The notes: a model not told the origin generated them from the sequence alone. Numbered from the stretch's first letter, positions 8,534 through 17,578 are shown. The stretch is DNA of 20,360 bases from Silene noctiflora (GCA_009801015.1 VHZZ01010178.1:1-20360), one strand, 5' to 3'. Numbers and translations: made by a program.

Positions 8534-11500
8534 GTATTTCTCGCAATTCCCGCCTTACACAAGTATTTGTGCTCTACTTCCTATTAGCGCTTGTCACCTT
8601 TGTATGACTATAATATACTCCCTCTCGTTCAACTAGTTGTTTACGCTTCATTAAAATACTCTTTGGAATAGGAATCGCTCAAAGAATGGCAAGGGTTGAA
8701 TCAGGGGCGGAACTAGGAATGAAATCCACCTGGGCTAGATTTATAGACTATTGACACGTATTGGTTAAAAAAAAAATTCAGACCGTGCATATCCATGTAT
8801 GAGTTTTTGGGTTTTGGGACACCCGCAAAGTGAGTTTTTTGTGTGTATTTTTAGGCTAAATAAAATAAAATGTATACTTTTTATGCAAAAACCGCAAACC
8901 TCGGATATAAAATTTTAATTATTACATGTTATATCATGGTAGAATATCCGATCCATAAGAGATTGGAAAACTTGGGAAAGTATTTGAATAAAAATAAGTT
9001 GCATAAAAATCGAACAAAAGTAACCATCAGTGGGAGTCAATCCCCTGTCTTCTTGGTAGGAGACCTACAAACCTACCATCTATGCTACAATTTGGCAATG
9101 AATTATTTATGCACTGAATTTTATTTATCAAGTCATCTAGGGCTATAGCCCTAGTTAAATTAGGCTAATTCCGCCCCTGGGTTGAATAAGTGTGGTCTTA
9201 ATTCAAATTACAAAGTGTAAACGACACAATTTTCAAGGAAAATGGGAAGATTGAAGAGAATTGAGGGGTGGAGGGAGTACATGTTATCGACTCGTTACGT
9301 CCTCAGTCATTTGTAAATTTAAAAATGCATGCTACATGTTATACCTCCTTTCTTACTACCGTCGTACAAAATGTAATGTTTTAGGTGTAAATTTAAGCAA
9401 CTCCATTTCCTAAAGTTGGAGGGATTAGATTGATCAATGAGGGAGGAAAATTGGATCCATCTACATGCCCTTCCCTAACTCTTCCGTTGGCCCCTTTCTT
9501 TTCAAATAAGCTGTATAATGCTGGATTGTTTTGATGTTTATGGTGAGGGTAAAGAGTAACGAGACCTGATATGCATCAAAGAACGGACTTCATTTGCAAC
9601 AACAATCATATGTTTTTTTAGTATTGACAAGGAGTATTCCCTACCGACAGCTGGGGCAATTCCTTTGGGCTGCTGAAAGCAACTTAATGGATAGACCCCT
9701 CCCAAATTTGATTTTTTCATTCGCAAGAGTCATGAATAGAAATACTTGACCACTTGTTTAAGAGATGAGAACATTACCACTCACACCAACCAACTTTGGT
9801 ACAACAATCACATGTGAGGTGGCTGTAAAATGGATTGTTTGAACTGCAGGAAATCAGTTGGCCTTTGCAGCTATTGGCAAAGTCAGGAACTCATTTTTTG
9901 ATAAATAGAATGAATACCCTGCTAAAGATATGGTCAACCTGAAAAATCTATAATTATTTCTCTAAGTTTTGTGCGTGTCTTAATCTATTTGGTTCCTCCG
10001 GATTTCAGGTTCAACCATATGTGCATGAACACTATAGACAAAACATATGGCACTCTTATCTCTGTCCCTTCTCTGCTTTCTACAGAAGTTAAATATGAAA
10101 TGACTGACCCGTTATTGTCTAATTTCAGCCAAGGGGGAACTTAAAGAAGAGTATGAGGTTTCTGAAGCTCAGCTTGGTGCTTTCTTTGCGGGAATGACTA
10201 TCAGGGCGAATGCCTTTCCTGAAGCCACGCAGTGGAGTGAAGGGGAAAGGCATGCCATGAACACTTTCTGGCCGGAGCTTGTTCGTGTTCTTCCCCGTGA
10301 TGTTTTATTCATAGCCGATCCAGAAGGCTCCATAATGGGAGCGAGCAGTTCTGTTGGACCGCATTATACAGGACAAGATACTAGGGAAATGAGACTAGTT
10401 GGTGCCTTGCGAGAAGTTCTAGCAGGAGGTCATCTTGGATACGAGGAGGTTAATGGTGTTCTAAAAGATGTTCTTCTTGGATCCAGAGATAATGAATCAA
10501 CAGGGGTGAGCGAGTCATTGCTTTCCGCATTTTTGATAGGTCAACGCATGAACAGGGAAACAAATCGGGAGCTAAAAGCGTATTGTCTTGCATTTGATGA
10601 TGAATTTGGTAATGCCCCTAATTCTATGAAATATGGGGTTGGTGCTCTTTTGGCATATTATTAACCAGATTCTTTCTTCTAAAAAAGAGGAATTTAGAGG
10701 GGCTTGATCTAAACACATTAGTTGATTACTTGACTTTGCCATCTGAATATTATTTATTGGTCCTTGTGTATCTCTTCTGGATCAATAGGCCCTCCTCCAG
10801 TTGCTGATGTAAAGTCCTTAACTCACTATGGTGAACCTTATGATGGAAACACACGCTTTTTCCGGAGCACGTTATTTGTAGCTGCTGTGAGATCATGTTA
10901 CGGTGAATCATGCTTGCTTCATGGTGTGGATTGGATGCCCCCAAAGGTTGGTTTGTGTGGCTTCTTGCTTCATCTGTTTCTAAGTCAGGGACTTCTGTTG
11001 TAAAGTTGTCTTCAGCATGTACACATTCACTAATTTTAGTTTAATACAAAGTTGCCTATCGGCTATAACCTTTGGATATGAGATTAATAGGTGTAATTCA
11101 CAGGGATTGTGACTGTTTAGAGTCAGAATATGTATTTTGAGACGCACTTGAACTCTAATCAATATTCAATTGACACGATTTCACTTTGTTATTATCTTTG
11201 CATGTAGCTAGTATAAACCGAGTTATTTGAAGATGATTTCCTTGTGATGTCATATGTGTGTCTCTTTTACTTTATTATTCTCTAAAGTTGTGTGCACATC
11301 GTCAATCTTCTTTAGGGGGGTGTCACAGAAGAACAGATGCTGCAATATATGGGGGCGAATACACGTTTGACAACGTCACAGGCAAAGCAGCTTATTGAGG
11401 TTTGAACTTCTAATAGTGGATTTACTTTGTTTTTTCGCCAACATTTAAGGCAATGTTTACTCTTCATCGCTTCATAGATTCACTTTACTACTTTTTCTCA

Positions 11501-14500
11501 GGATGACAATGTGGGCTTTTCATATTTAAGTTTACGAGAAGCTCGCCCATCACTGTAAGTGTATACCATTGAAGAGTTTGTCTGCGTAGAAAAATGCGTG
11601 CACTATTTATTGTAGATTAGGTTGCCAGAAAATGTCAGACTGGAAACCTGTTGTATCCATTGATCACAATTCTAAAATATGATTTTCATGACTTGGCAAA
11701 ATATGAAGTGAAAGTCTCATTTTGCAAATTCATAGTTTGTTAAAGGAGCTAAATATTTGATTTGAAAAAGTAAAATCCGATTGATGATTCATAATTGGCT
11801 TAAATCTCAGTTTAATTGTCCCCCTTTAACCAAAGGTTAGATTTAAGAAGTGATGGCCAAATAGGCAAATACCACTAACACCCTTTGACTAATAAAGATT
11901 ACCTGTGATGGCTGTGAAGTCCCAGTTACTATATTTAGAAAGGGCCAAGGGGACAATTATTTGAGATGGAAAAATAAAGGAAAAGGGGACACTAAAATTG
12001 GGATGGAGGGAGTAGCTTATTAGTAGTAGCCAAAATGATAACGGATTTATTAATTGTTAATACTACCACTGTCCAATTTAACTGACCCTGCTTCAAAAAG
12101 ATTTATCAGAAAATACCAGTAATTATTATTGTAATGTCTAACAGTTGAACTATCCTGAAAAATCTAGGAAGATGTGTTTATTAGAATTGCTTACAGTTTA
12201 TTGACTAGACCCATCAATGTATAAATGTATTTGTTTTCCTTCGCAAGTGTTACTTTGCATTGGCAAGCTACCGTATTTTGCACAACTCCTGGGCAGCCTT
12301 TGATCATATAACTTGTTGTGCGGCAAATTGTTGAGTCATGTCTCTTGAAGGCAGTTCAGTCAAACTGCAAACTCAGGGTCAAAACTTATTGCTGCAGATA
12401 CTCATTGATTGGATTAAGGGAACACATTAAGAAACGCCCACCATTGGCAACATCTGAAAAGGTTCAACAGTTCGTCAGGGTAAGTGTGTATGTAGATGCA
12501 TTTTGTTTGATTTGTGTATAAATTTCTGTGATATCTGAATTCGATTATCTTTAAAACCTCAAAAGTTTAGTCAAGTTGGTGATACTGTTATCTGAATTTT
12601 TATTTGGGTAGTTTATATAGTTATACTTTTCAATGTCTAGTGTCTTCTATAGTCAAGATAAGTGGTCTCAACTCTCAAGACCCTCAACTGGTTAGTGATG
12701 TACAGCTGTATGGACTAGTCTTCCAAACCACACCAAAAACTTGACTGAAACTTGTCTTTTGTTTTGTTGCATTGCATGTCATTGAGTACATTTGTAAGTG
12801 GTAACATATTCTAAATATTTGAAATTCCTTTGGGCAAATCAAGAAAAATATTGAGAATTAAATTGTTTTGAACAGGCTCGAGGAAAGGAAGCAATTGTTG
12901 CAGGATTTTATCATGAAGGATACGAAGAACCTCTTTTAATGCTCATGAGAAGAAGAGGCATTCATGCTGGCTTAGTTGTCAAGGTTAGAAGCTTAGTCGT
13001 TTTAGCTCTAACCCTGAAAAATTTCCCCTTGGTGTCTCAGTCCTCGGTTAACCTAATAGTTCTTTGAGGTTTCACAGATGTCATTTTAGTAACTAAGGTT
13101 TGATTCCTTTTTGTTTGGTGTGATGTAAGCATAATTTATTCAAAGCACAACCATATAAGCGAACTTTGTTTTATTCTTACTATTTTTTTGTGAAACTTCA
13201 GTTACTACTTTGTTTAATGTTGATTCACTTCTTGACACCAAAACGAGTTTGTAAATGATTATCCAATCCTAGGCACATCAAAATGATAATTCCTCTTGTT
13301 TTTTTTATAATTGAAAAAACCCATCATAATGAGTCATTTTTAAAAGTTTTAGTTGGTTATTACCTAACCTTTCTGTCACATAACTCGTTCATGCTTGTAA
13401 TTGTGGAAGCAGATATCCTCTTTATAATTCTGATTTCTTAGTGTAGGGTGAAGAAGGGGCATTATCTATGACAACCAGGTTACGGTCATCAAGTTCATCT
13501 AAAGGTCTTCCAGTCAACTATTGCTCTGGCTTTCGCTCTTCTGTCAGTCCAGCTGCTTTTGAAATCGATGGTCTGTCATAATTTGCAGCATATGTGTTTA
13601 CATTTCAAAGGTCTTTTGTATTTATATTTGTTGTATTATTTCTTTTCCAACTAAAATCTAAAAGTTTACTCCAGGTGTATCGCGAGAGAGTTTCAGTTTT
13701 GAGGTGAATGCTGAGGACTATGGTATTGATCCCACCGATACACCAAGGACTGATAGATCGGTAAGGACTATGGACTATGTTCCTTGATTTGTATGTTCAT
13801 CTTGTTTATAACGTCAATTTCTTACTTCATTCATTTATTTATTACGGAGTACTGAATCGCTCACTGCCTCACTTTCTAAGCACAAAATGCATTTCCATTT
13901 TTTATTCATTAGTTGCCAGGATTAAAGTACAAGGCATTACATCTTTAAATGAATTTCTAGTCTCTAGGCCCACCCTTGGTTTCAGGGAAAAAAATCCTCC
14001 TTTGAAGAAATCTGACTTTAAGTCTTTCTTAATTACTTAAACTGAACAGAACTTGGATTTAGCACTTTCTGCTAACCACGGCCACGACAACTGACAAAGT
14101 CTTGGTAATAAAGTTATTTGGGATCAGCTACACAAACTATCTCATGGATGAATTTTAGGGAATCAAAGTATCAGTTTAATTAAAAATGAATTGAAGAGAG
14201 TTATAAAGGAAAGTGAAAGAAAGGAAAGTAAGAGGAGAGGAAAAAGAATGATTCAGGAGGTTAAAAGTGGAAACAGAAGAGTGGTGATAAACTATAGAAT
14301 TTGAGAAACTCTCATGGAAAAGAAGTAAGGGCTTGCTTGTAGTAGGGGTAATTGTTGTGGGTTAATGGAGCTTATAACAAAGAAGAAATGAGGAAAATGA
14401 TTATGGTGAAGGGAAGATAAAGGGGTGGAGAGTGAGTGAAGGGAGTGGGAGGGACTTTTCCCATATGAGGGTTAATAGCATTATTGTGTGAGGAGGTGGG

Positions 14501-15827
14501 TGACTGTTACCCTCATAATGGAACGTGCTGTCCTATCTTTATATCTTTCCAGCATGCTATGCTCCTACTACCTTCTATTTTCCTTCGCTTTTTCCTCTAT
14601 TACCCTTTTCACAATTACCCTCAATTCAAGCAACCCTTAAGAGGAGATGTACTGAGATAAAAAAGTTGGAAAAAAGAAAACGGATGAAAAATTATAGAAT
14701 AAGAACAAATAAATGAAGCAAATGAAAATAGATTTGTAAAAGTAAGCACTGGCTAAGAAGTACCAAAAAGCAAATGAGAAAATAATAAGTCAAACCACTT
14801 CATCAACATAGACAGTTTCTCTCTGCCTTGTGCTGACAATTGACATAGTACGTTAACACATGAACTACTCATGAGTTTCAAATTCAAACCCTTGCTCCAG
14901 CAAATGATCATGCCACCATGACTCAGAGTATGTCACTTTGACTTTGATGAAAAGTGTGGCTAACTTTATGTAGGAGGTATGCCTTGGGGTCCAGTGGTCC
15001 AATGTGCACCTAGGTAGTAGCTCGCTCCAGCCTCCAACCGCTATATAAGAAAAAGATGGAGACATTTTCCTTTCACCCTCCAATATCTATTGACATATAT
15101 TACTCAATCTCAGCTAGATTATTCCTGTCTCAATCACCCTCATTCAGTCAATCACTTCTCGCCACCCTTAATCCTCTTGTACAATGCGCTTTCTGCCACG
15201 TAAGTATATTAAATCTTGTAAAAGTATGAGGTTGTAAGGTCGGAACTGGACTCTGGGAGTATTAGGTGGATGTGGATAACCTCTAGTGAGTAGTGATTTG
15301 TCACTGTTGTGAAGGAAACAAGTGTAGCAGGTGTAGGTACTAAATCATTCTGCAAGTGTGCTATTTTCTCATACAGCTATATACTTATATGTCAAACCCT
15401 AGAACCACTAATTCTCGTATGAGACGGTCTCATCATAAGTTGATCATGAGTCTGACCCATATAATGGGTAGTTATGACTTCACGAGAAGTTTTTAGTGGG
15501 CTAGTGGGTGAAGCTTTTGGCCCAAGTGCAGAAAAATATCCTTTTTGTTTAGTCTCTTAATCTTAGATACATTCGTAAACTGTAGTCATGAACTGCTGGC
15601 AATTACAGGTAGCGAAGAATATAAAGCTTGGGATATCAGCTCTTCAAGGAGAGAAAGGACCCGCATATGATAGAATTGTGTTGAATGCGGGTATGGTAGA
15701 TCACTTATTAGGTTGTGATGGTGCAGAAGATATATCTTCAGCCCTAGATAGAGCCAGAGAGGCCATTGACAGTGGTCAGGCTCTTAACAGGTTTTTGAAT
15801 TACATCAAAATCTCTCACAAAGTTTGA
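8116..15827 (+). CDS. TrpD-like (anthranilate phosphoribosyltransferase-like) protein, 10 exons, 603 aa
   Basis: The CDS joins 8116-8533, 10129-10608, 10789-10946, 11316-11399, 11502-11554, 12398-12479, 12876-12983, 13447-13570, 13675-13760 and 15609-15827. All introns are GT-AG and all phases agree, giving 1812 nt with the stop. It matches the plant family typified by Arabidopsis At1g70570, from recall and not from a search. Residues 19-70 are rich in Ser, Pro and Arg with few acidic residues, suggesting a plastid transit peptide, possibly from Met19. Residues 124-168 are a TrpD N-terminal helical module (VSEAQLGAFFAG). A similar unit recurs at 242-290 (VSESLLSAFLIG). The glycosyltransferase family 3 core follows, including GEPYDGNTRFFRST (314-327), HGVDW (344-348), GEEGA (462-466) and a C-terminal REAIDSGQAL. 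The canonical GTGGD and KHGNR motifs are absent, so phosphoribosyl transfer to anthranilate is doubtful; a TrpD2/YbiB-like nucleic-acid-binding role is an alternative. The start is the first Met of MMDD. Confidence 0.9.
8618..9277. mobile_element. Stowaway-like MITE, split by a nested insertion
   Basis: The left end CTCCCTC at 8618 and right end GAGGGAG at 9277 are inverted and flanked by TA at 8616-8617 and 9278-9279. Inner parts also correspond: GTTGTTTACGCTTC on the left, and GTCGTTTACACTTTG when the right side is reverse-complemented. Removing the nested element and one copy of its 8-bp duplication leaves about 174 bp, a usual Stowaway size. Confidence 0.7.
8702..9179. mobile_element. hAT-like nonautonomous element (478 bp) nested in the Stowaway
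   Basis: Terminal inverted repeats CAGGGGCGGAACTAG (left) and CAGGGGCGGAATTAG (right, reverse-complemented) differ at one of 15 bases. A perfect 8-bp target duplication GGTTGAAT flanks it (8694-8701 and 9180-9187), as made by hAT transposases. No transposase is encoded; the 92-codon open frame inside has no recognisable domain. Confidence 0.88.
10129..10608 (+). CDS. TrpD-like gene, exon 2
   Basis: The acceptor is TTTCAG|CC and the donor TTTG|GTAATG, phase 1 in and phase 1 out. Encodes residues 140-299 plus one base: the rest of the first TrpD N-terminal module, a linker with FIADPEGSIMGASSS, and the second module-like unit (REVLAGGHLGYEEVNGVL, then VSESLLSAFLIGQRM). The open frame continues to 10664, but those codons are intronic, since exon 3 resumes with GPPPVADV. 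Confidence 0.88.
10789..10946 (+). CDS. TrpD-like gene, exon 3
   Basis: The acceptor is ATCAATAG|GC and the donor CCAAAG|GTTGGT. Encodes residues 300-352, from GPPPVADVKS through GEPYDGNTRFFRST to HGVDWMPPK. This stretch takes the place of the PRPP-binding GTGGD and KHGNR motifs of true TrpD enzymes. Confidence 0.88.
11316..11399 (+). CDS. TrpD-like gene, exon 4
   Basis: The acceptor is TTCTTTAG|GGGGGT and the donor GAG|GTTTGA, phase 0 on both sides. Encodes 28 residues (353-380), GGVTEEQMLQYMGA onward, matching the GG-T.EEVLEALGA-type helix of family 3 glycosyltransferases. Confidence 0.82.
11502..11554 (+). CDS. TrpD-like gene, exon 5 (53-nt microexon)
   Basis: The acceptor is TTTTCTCAG|GAT and the donor CACT|GTAAGT, phase 0 to phase 2. 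Encodes residues 381-397 plus two bases (DDNVGFSYLSLREARPS). The family expects a VGF.YL or GF.FL string here, which supports the exon despite its small size. Confidence 0.82.
11814..12012. mobile_element. Truncated Stowaway-like MITE in intron 5
   Basis: The right end GGATGGAGGGAG is followed by TA (12013-12014), the reverse of the usual CTCCCTCC Stowaway terminus. Inner inverted copies AATTGTCCCC (11814-11823) and GGGGACAATT (11949-11958) form a stem. The left terminus is missing or too decayed to recognise. The rest of intron 5 (11555-12397) is AT-rich with nothing recognised. Confidence 0.55.
12398..12479 (+). CDS. TrpD-like gene, exon 6
   Basis: The acceptor is TTGCTGCAG|A and the donor GTCAGG|GTAAGT, phase 2 to phase 0. 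Encodes residues 398-425 (LYSLIGLREHIKKRPPLATSEKVQQFVR), matching the L..LR...G.R..FN..-like segment of the family in divergent form. An open frame from 12318 reaches into it, but its first part is intronic. Confidence 0.88.
12876..12983 (+). CDS. TrpD-like gene, exon 7
   Basis: The acceptor is TTTTGAACAG|GCT and the donor GTCAAG|GTTAGA, phase 0 on both sides. Encodes residues 426-461 (ARGKEAIVAGFYHEGYEEPL... LVVK). The end VVK joins GEEGA in exon 8. This aligns with the VVHG.DGLDE region of TrpD, where the metal-binding Asp-Glu pair normally sits. Confidence 0.88.
13447..13570 (+). CDS. TrpD-like gene, exon 8
   Basis: The acceptor is TTAGTGTAG|GGT and the donor GATG|GTCTGT, phase 0 to phase 1. 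Encodes residues 462-502 plus one base: GEEGALSMTTRLR, a Ser-rich run, then PVNYCSGFRS. Confidence 0.85.
13675..13760 (+). CDS. TrpD-like gene, exon 9
   Basis: The acceptor is TACTCCAG|GTG and the donor GATCG|GTAAGG, phase 1 to phase 0. Encodes residues 503-531 (GVSRESFSFEVNAEDYGIDP... DRS). FEV...DYGI is the usual strand before the C-terminal helices of the family. Confidence 0.85.
14329..14636. mobile_element. MITE with GGGnTTGCTTG ends (Tourist-like?)
   Basis: The left end GGGCTTGCTTG...GGGGTAATTGT and the reverse complement of the right end, GGGTTGCTTGAATTGAGGGT then AATTGT, pair with a few mismatches. They are flanked by TAA on the left and TTAA on the right, compatible with a 3-bp TWA duplication of PIF/Harbinger elements, although the duplication is not exact. 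It is noncoding. Confidence 0.55.
15409..15495. repeat. Short foldback with TGAGACGGTCTCA
   Basis: ATTCTCGTATGAGACGGTCTCAT on the left faces ATGACTTCACGAGAAGT on the right, around the centre CCCATATAATGGG (about 15457-15469). This resembles the abundant plant MITE family with TCTCGTGTGAGACGGTCTCA ends, in degenerate form. Confidence 0.4.
15609..15827 (+). CDS. TrpD-like gene, exon 10 (C-terminus)
   Basis: The acceptor is GGCAATTACAG|GTA, phase 0, with the stop TGA at 15825-15827. Encodes residues 532-603, including NIKLGISALQGEKGPAYDRI, VLNAG and REAIDSGQALNRFLNYI. These match the ALxGExGP.RD.VLLNA and A..I.sG.A...L ends of family 3 glycosyltransferases, so the protein is complete at its C-terminus. 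Confidence 0.9.
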   Translation, partial: VAKNIKLGISALQGEKGPAYDRIVLNAGMVDHLLGCDGAEDISSALDRAREAIDSGQALNRFLNYIKISHKV

Positions 15828-16552
15828 AGCCCAGATAGTGCTGTGTTTTTTTGGGTTCATCTGATATAATACAATGTAATTAAATTGTCTTTTGTCTTTT
15901 GTCTTTTGTCTTTTGTCTGTTCTATTTTTCTTTTTTTTTTTGTCGAAGATGTCGTCTTCCATATCTTGACAATGCCAAAGTTTTGGACTTTTGGGAGTTT
16001 TGTTTTAATTTTAGTTTCTATTATTAGAGTCGTAGCAAGTTTTAATTTGTTCAAAGGTTGTGGTGACAATTTTTGTTGGGTGTTAATATCAGAATTTCAT
16101 AGTTTGTTGTTGCAAGCAATTTTCATCCTAATTAGATCCTCCATACTTATCTCTCTGCTTTAATTGAGGATTGTTTGCTGTCACGTTTCATCCTTTAGAG
16201 TTCTCTTGGGATGCTCCATATTCAGCCGAGCTCGTCTGCTCATTCATACTCTAACCAGTTGTCTTCGACAAACTTCTGGTCATGTTTGGCCAATTATAGG
16301 CAGTTTCAGTAGTTGAAGTAGACACTAAAATCTCGTTTTTTTCTTCAAGCTCAGGTTGATATAGTCTTTTATTTGCTTTGTAATCGAAGTTCGTTTTCGT
16401 TGAGGCTTTTATGATTCCAGTTACCTCATGCAAACAAACCTATTTTAGCTCTAAGTCTCCAATTATATGTATGAGTATTGGCGCCTCTTGTCAATTTGTC
16501 ACCATAATTGCTTTGGCCTTTAGCACCACTTTAAAGTTTAATTGGAGAATCA
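15828..16552 (+). other. 3' UTR and downstream flank
   Basis: The first part must contain the 3' UTR. No canonical AATAAA is seen close to the stop; AATTAAA at 15879-15885 is a weak possibility. A 7-bp tandem repeat follows. From about 15920 to 16552 the DNA is AT-rich with only chance open frames. Confidence 0.4.
15887..15918 (+). repeat. Microsatellite (GTCTTTT)x4.5
   Basis: Four exact copies of GTCTTTT plus GTCT, about 60 bases after the stop codon, so probably in the 3' UTR. Read on the minus strand it yields the Lys/Asp/Arg/Gln-rich chance frames seen there. Confidence 0.9.
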
Positions 16553-16727
16553 AAAGGGCAGCCGGGTGCACGATGGCATCCCCGCAAAGCGAGGGTCTGG
16601 AGAAGGGTCTCACCACAAGGGTGTAATAGGGGTAAGCCTTACCTTGTCATTTTGGCAAGAGGCTGCTTTAAGGACTTGAACCTGTGACCTCTTAGTCACA
16701 AGGCAATGCCTTGACCAGTGCATACTT
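16553..16727 (-). mobile_element. tRNA-derived SINE (Au SINE-like), minus strand
   Basis: Read on the minus strand: a box A-like TGGTCAAGGCA (16717-16707) and box B GGTTCAAGTCC (16682-16672) spaced as in tRNA, then a body with GTAAGGCTTACCCCTATTAC and CACCCTTGTGGTGAGACCCT, ending in GGATGCCATCGTGCACCCGG then CTGCCCTTTT. That body and T-rich end match the widespread plant Au SINE, from recall. Length fits the family (about 180 bp). No clear target duplication was found. Confidence 0.72.
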
Positions 16728-17060
16728 ACGTTTATGCGATTGAGACTCAAGTCTAGTACACAAGATCATTTTCTGCTGTTTTGGTAGGAGGTTGACGGTC
16801 ACCGTTGTTTTCTTATGGGGTTCGTTTAGGTTGGTAGTTGAGGCGGTCGGGTTGGTGTGTGGTTGTAGTTTTTCTTCTTCTTTCTTGTTAGCTTCATTCA
16901 CTCTCGCTTGATTGATAGTAGTTATTTACCTTGTTAATTCCGTTAAATCATCGTTTCTTCTTACTTTTGTTTTTCTAAAATGGATTACCATTTGCTTTTG
17001 GCCGATCTTGGGGATCTATTTGCTATGGATAATAATCCCAGGGATGAAAATTCCTTGCTC
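16728..17060. other. Intergenic sequence between the two SINEs
   Basis: No gene is called. A 30-codon frame at 16980-17072 (MDYHLLLADLGDLFAMDNN...) has a coding-like composition and is cut by the SINE insertion, but without the insertion it would also stop within a few codons. It may be a relic of a larger frame; nothing supports a function. Confidence 0.3.
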
Positions 17061-17071
17061 AAATCTTTTTG

Positions 17072-17250
17072 AGAATAACCCATGAACACTTAAATCAACT
17101 AGCATGGGGTTGTTCTAGCTTAACCAGAGGTCTCGTGTTCGAGCCCTGGGAACGCAGCAGTGTCGAAACTCATGAGGGAGAACTTACCGCCCTAGTGGTC
17201 CTATCCGGCTCGAATCCGGATTAAACCGGATGATTTACCAAAAAAAAAAA
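17072..17250 (+). mobile_element. tRNA-derived SINE with poly(A) tail and target duplication
   Basis: The 11-bp direct repeat AAATCTTTTTG flanks it (17061-17071 and 17251-17261). It contains a tRNA-like head with TAGCTTAACCAGAGG and box B TGTTCGAGCCC (17136-17146), then a body including GGCTCGAATCCGGATT, and ends in a poly(A) run of about 12. This is the structure of a retroposed plant SINE in the + orientation. The family is not identified. Confidence 0.85.
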
Positions 17251-17355
17251 AAATCTTTTTGGGATTAGGGGTCATATATTCTTGTGTCAACCACATTAAG
17301 GAGAAGGGAAATATGTTCTTTGACATCCCACCTACTAATTGGCACTTAAATGTTT

Positions 17356-17499
17356 GGATAATGATACGGATAATGATACGGCGCCGAGATTGGGGGTCAC
17401 CCTCTCACATGCATCCATTATTGTAGGGGTCCCCACTTATTGCATGTGAGAGGGTGACGCCGAGATTGTGTGTCACCCGGTGATGCCAACTCATTTTCC
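17356..17499. mobile_element. Mutator-like MITE with internal 18-bp perfect hairpin
   Basis: TAAATGTTT lies on both sides (17347-17355 and 17500-17508), a 9-bp duplication as made by Mutator-like transposases. Ends GGATAATGA and (reverse-complemented) GGAAAATGA match at 8 of 9 bases. Inside, GTCACCCTCTCACATGCA (17396-17413) pairs perfectly with 17441-17458 around a 27-base loop. CGCCGAGATTG is directly repeated at 17382 and 17458, and ATAATGATACGG is duplicated at the left end. Confidence 0.65.
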
Positions 17500-17578
17500 T
17501 AAATGTTTATGCTTTATTGACATCCCACCAACTCTTGAGCAGCATGCTATCACTTCTCTTGCCCCCTCTATTCTACTA

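Larger units (their letters stand above)
8534..10128 (+). other. Intron 1 (1595 bp) carrying nested MITEs
   Basis: Starts GTATTT and ends TCTAATTTCAG. Bases 8616-9279 are a Stowaway-like MITE interrupted by a hAT-like MITE (listed separately). The rest (9280-10128) is AT-rich with no coding signal; the open frames at 8870-9148 and 9538-9726 (minus) are intronic or transposon artefacts. Confidence 0.8.
13761..15608 (+). other. Intron 9 (1848 bp)
   Basis: Runs from GTAAGG to AATTACAG. It contains TACGGAGTA at 13843-13851, a purine-rich stretch (about 14170-14320), a MITE at 14329-14636 and a small foldback at 15409-15495. The open frames at 13777-14040, 14525-14716 and 14865-15083 (minus) have no recognisable product and are not genes. 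Nothing else is recognised. Confidence 0.8.

Noticed and set aside
8870..9148. 92-codon open frame in intron 1
   Set aside because: It is entirely within the nonautonomous hAT-like element and unlike any transposase segment.
10750..10944. Minus-strand 64-codon open frame
   Set aside because: It is the antisense shadow of exon 3 of the TrpD-like gene.
14865..15083. Possible third SINE or minus-strand gene in intron 9 (a box B-like GGTTTGAATTTG on the minus strand)
   Set aside because: No convincing box A at tRNA spacing, no tail and no target duplication; the 72-codon frame has no recognisable domain.
15744..16163. Overlapping Lys- and Phe-rich open frames after the TrpD-like gene
   Set aside because: They read a (GTCTTTT)n microsatellite and AT-rich 3' flank on both strands.
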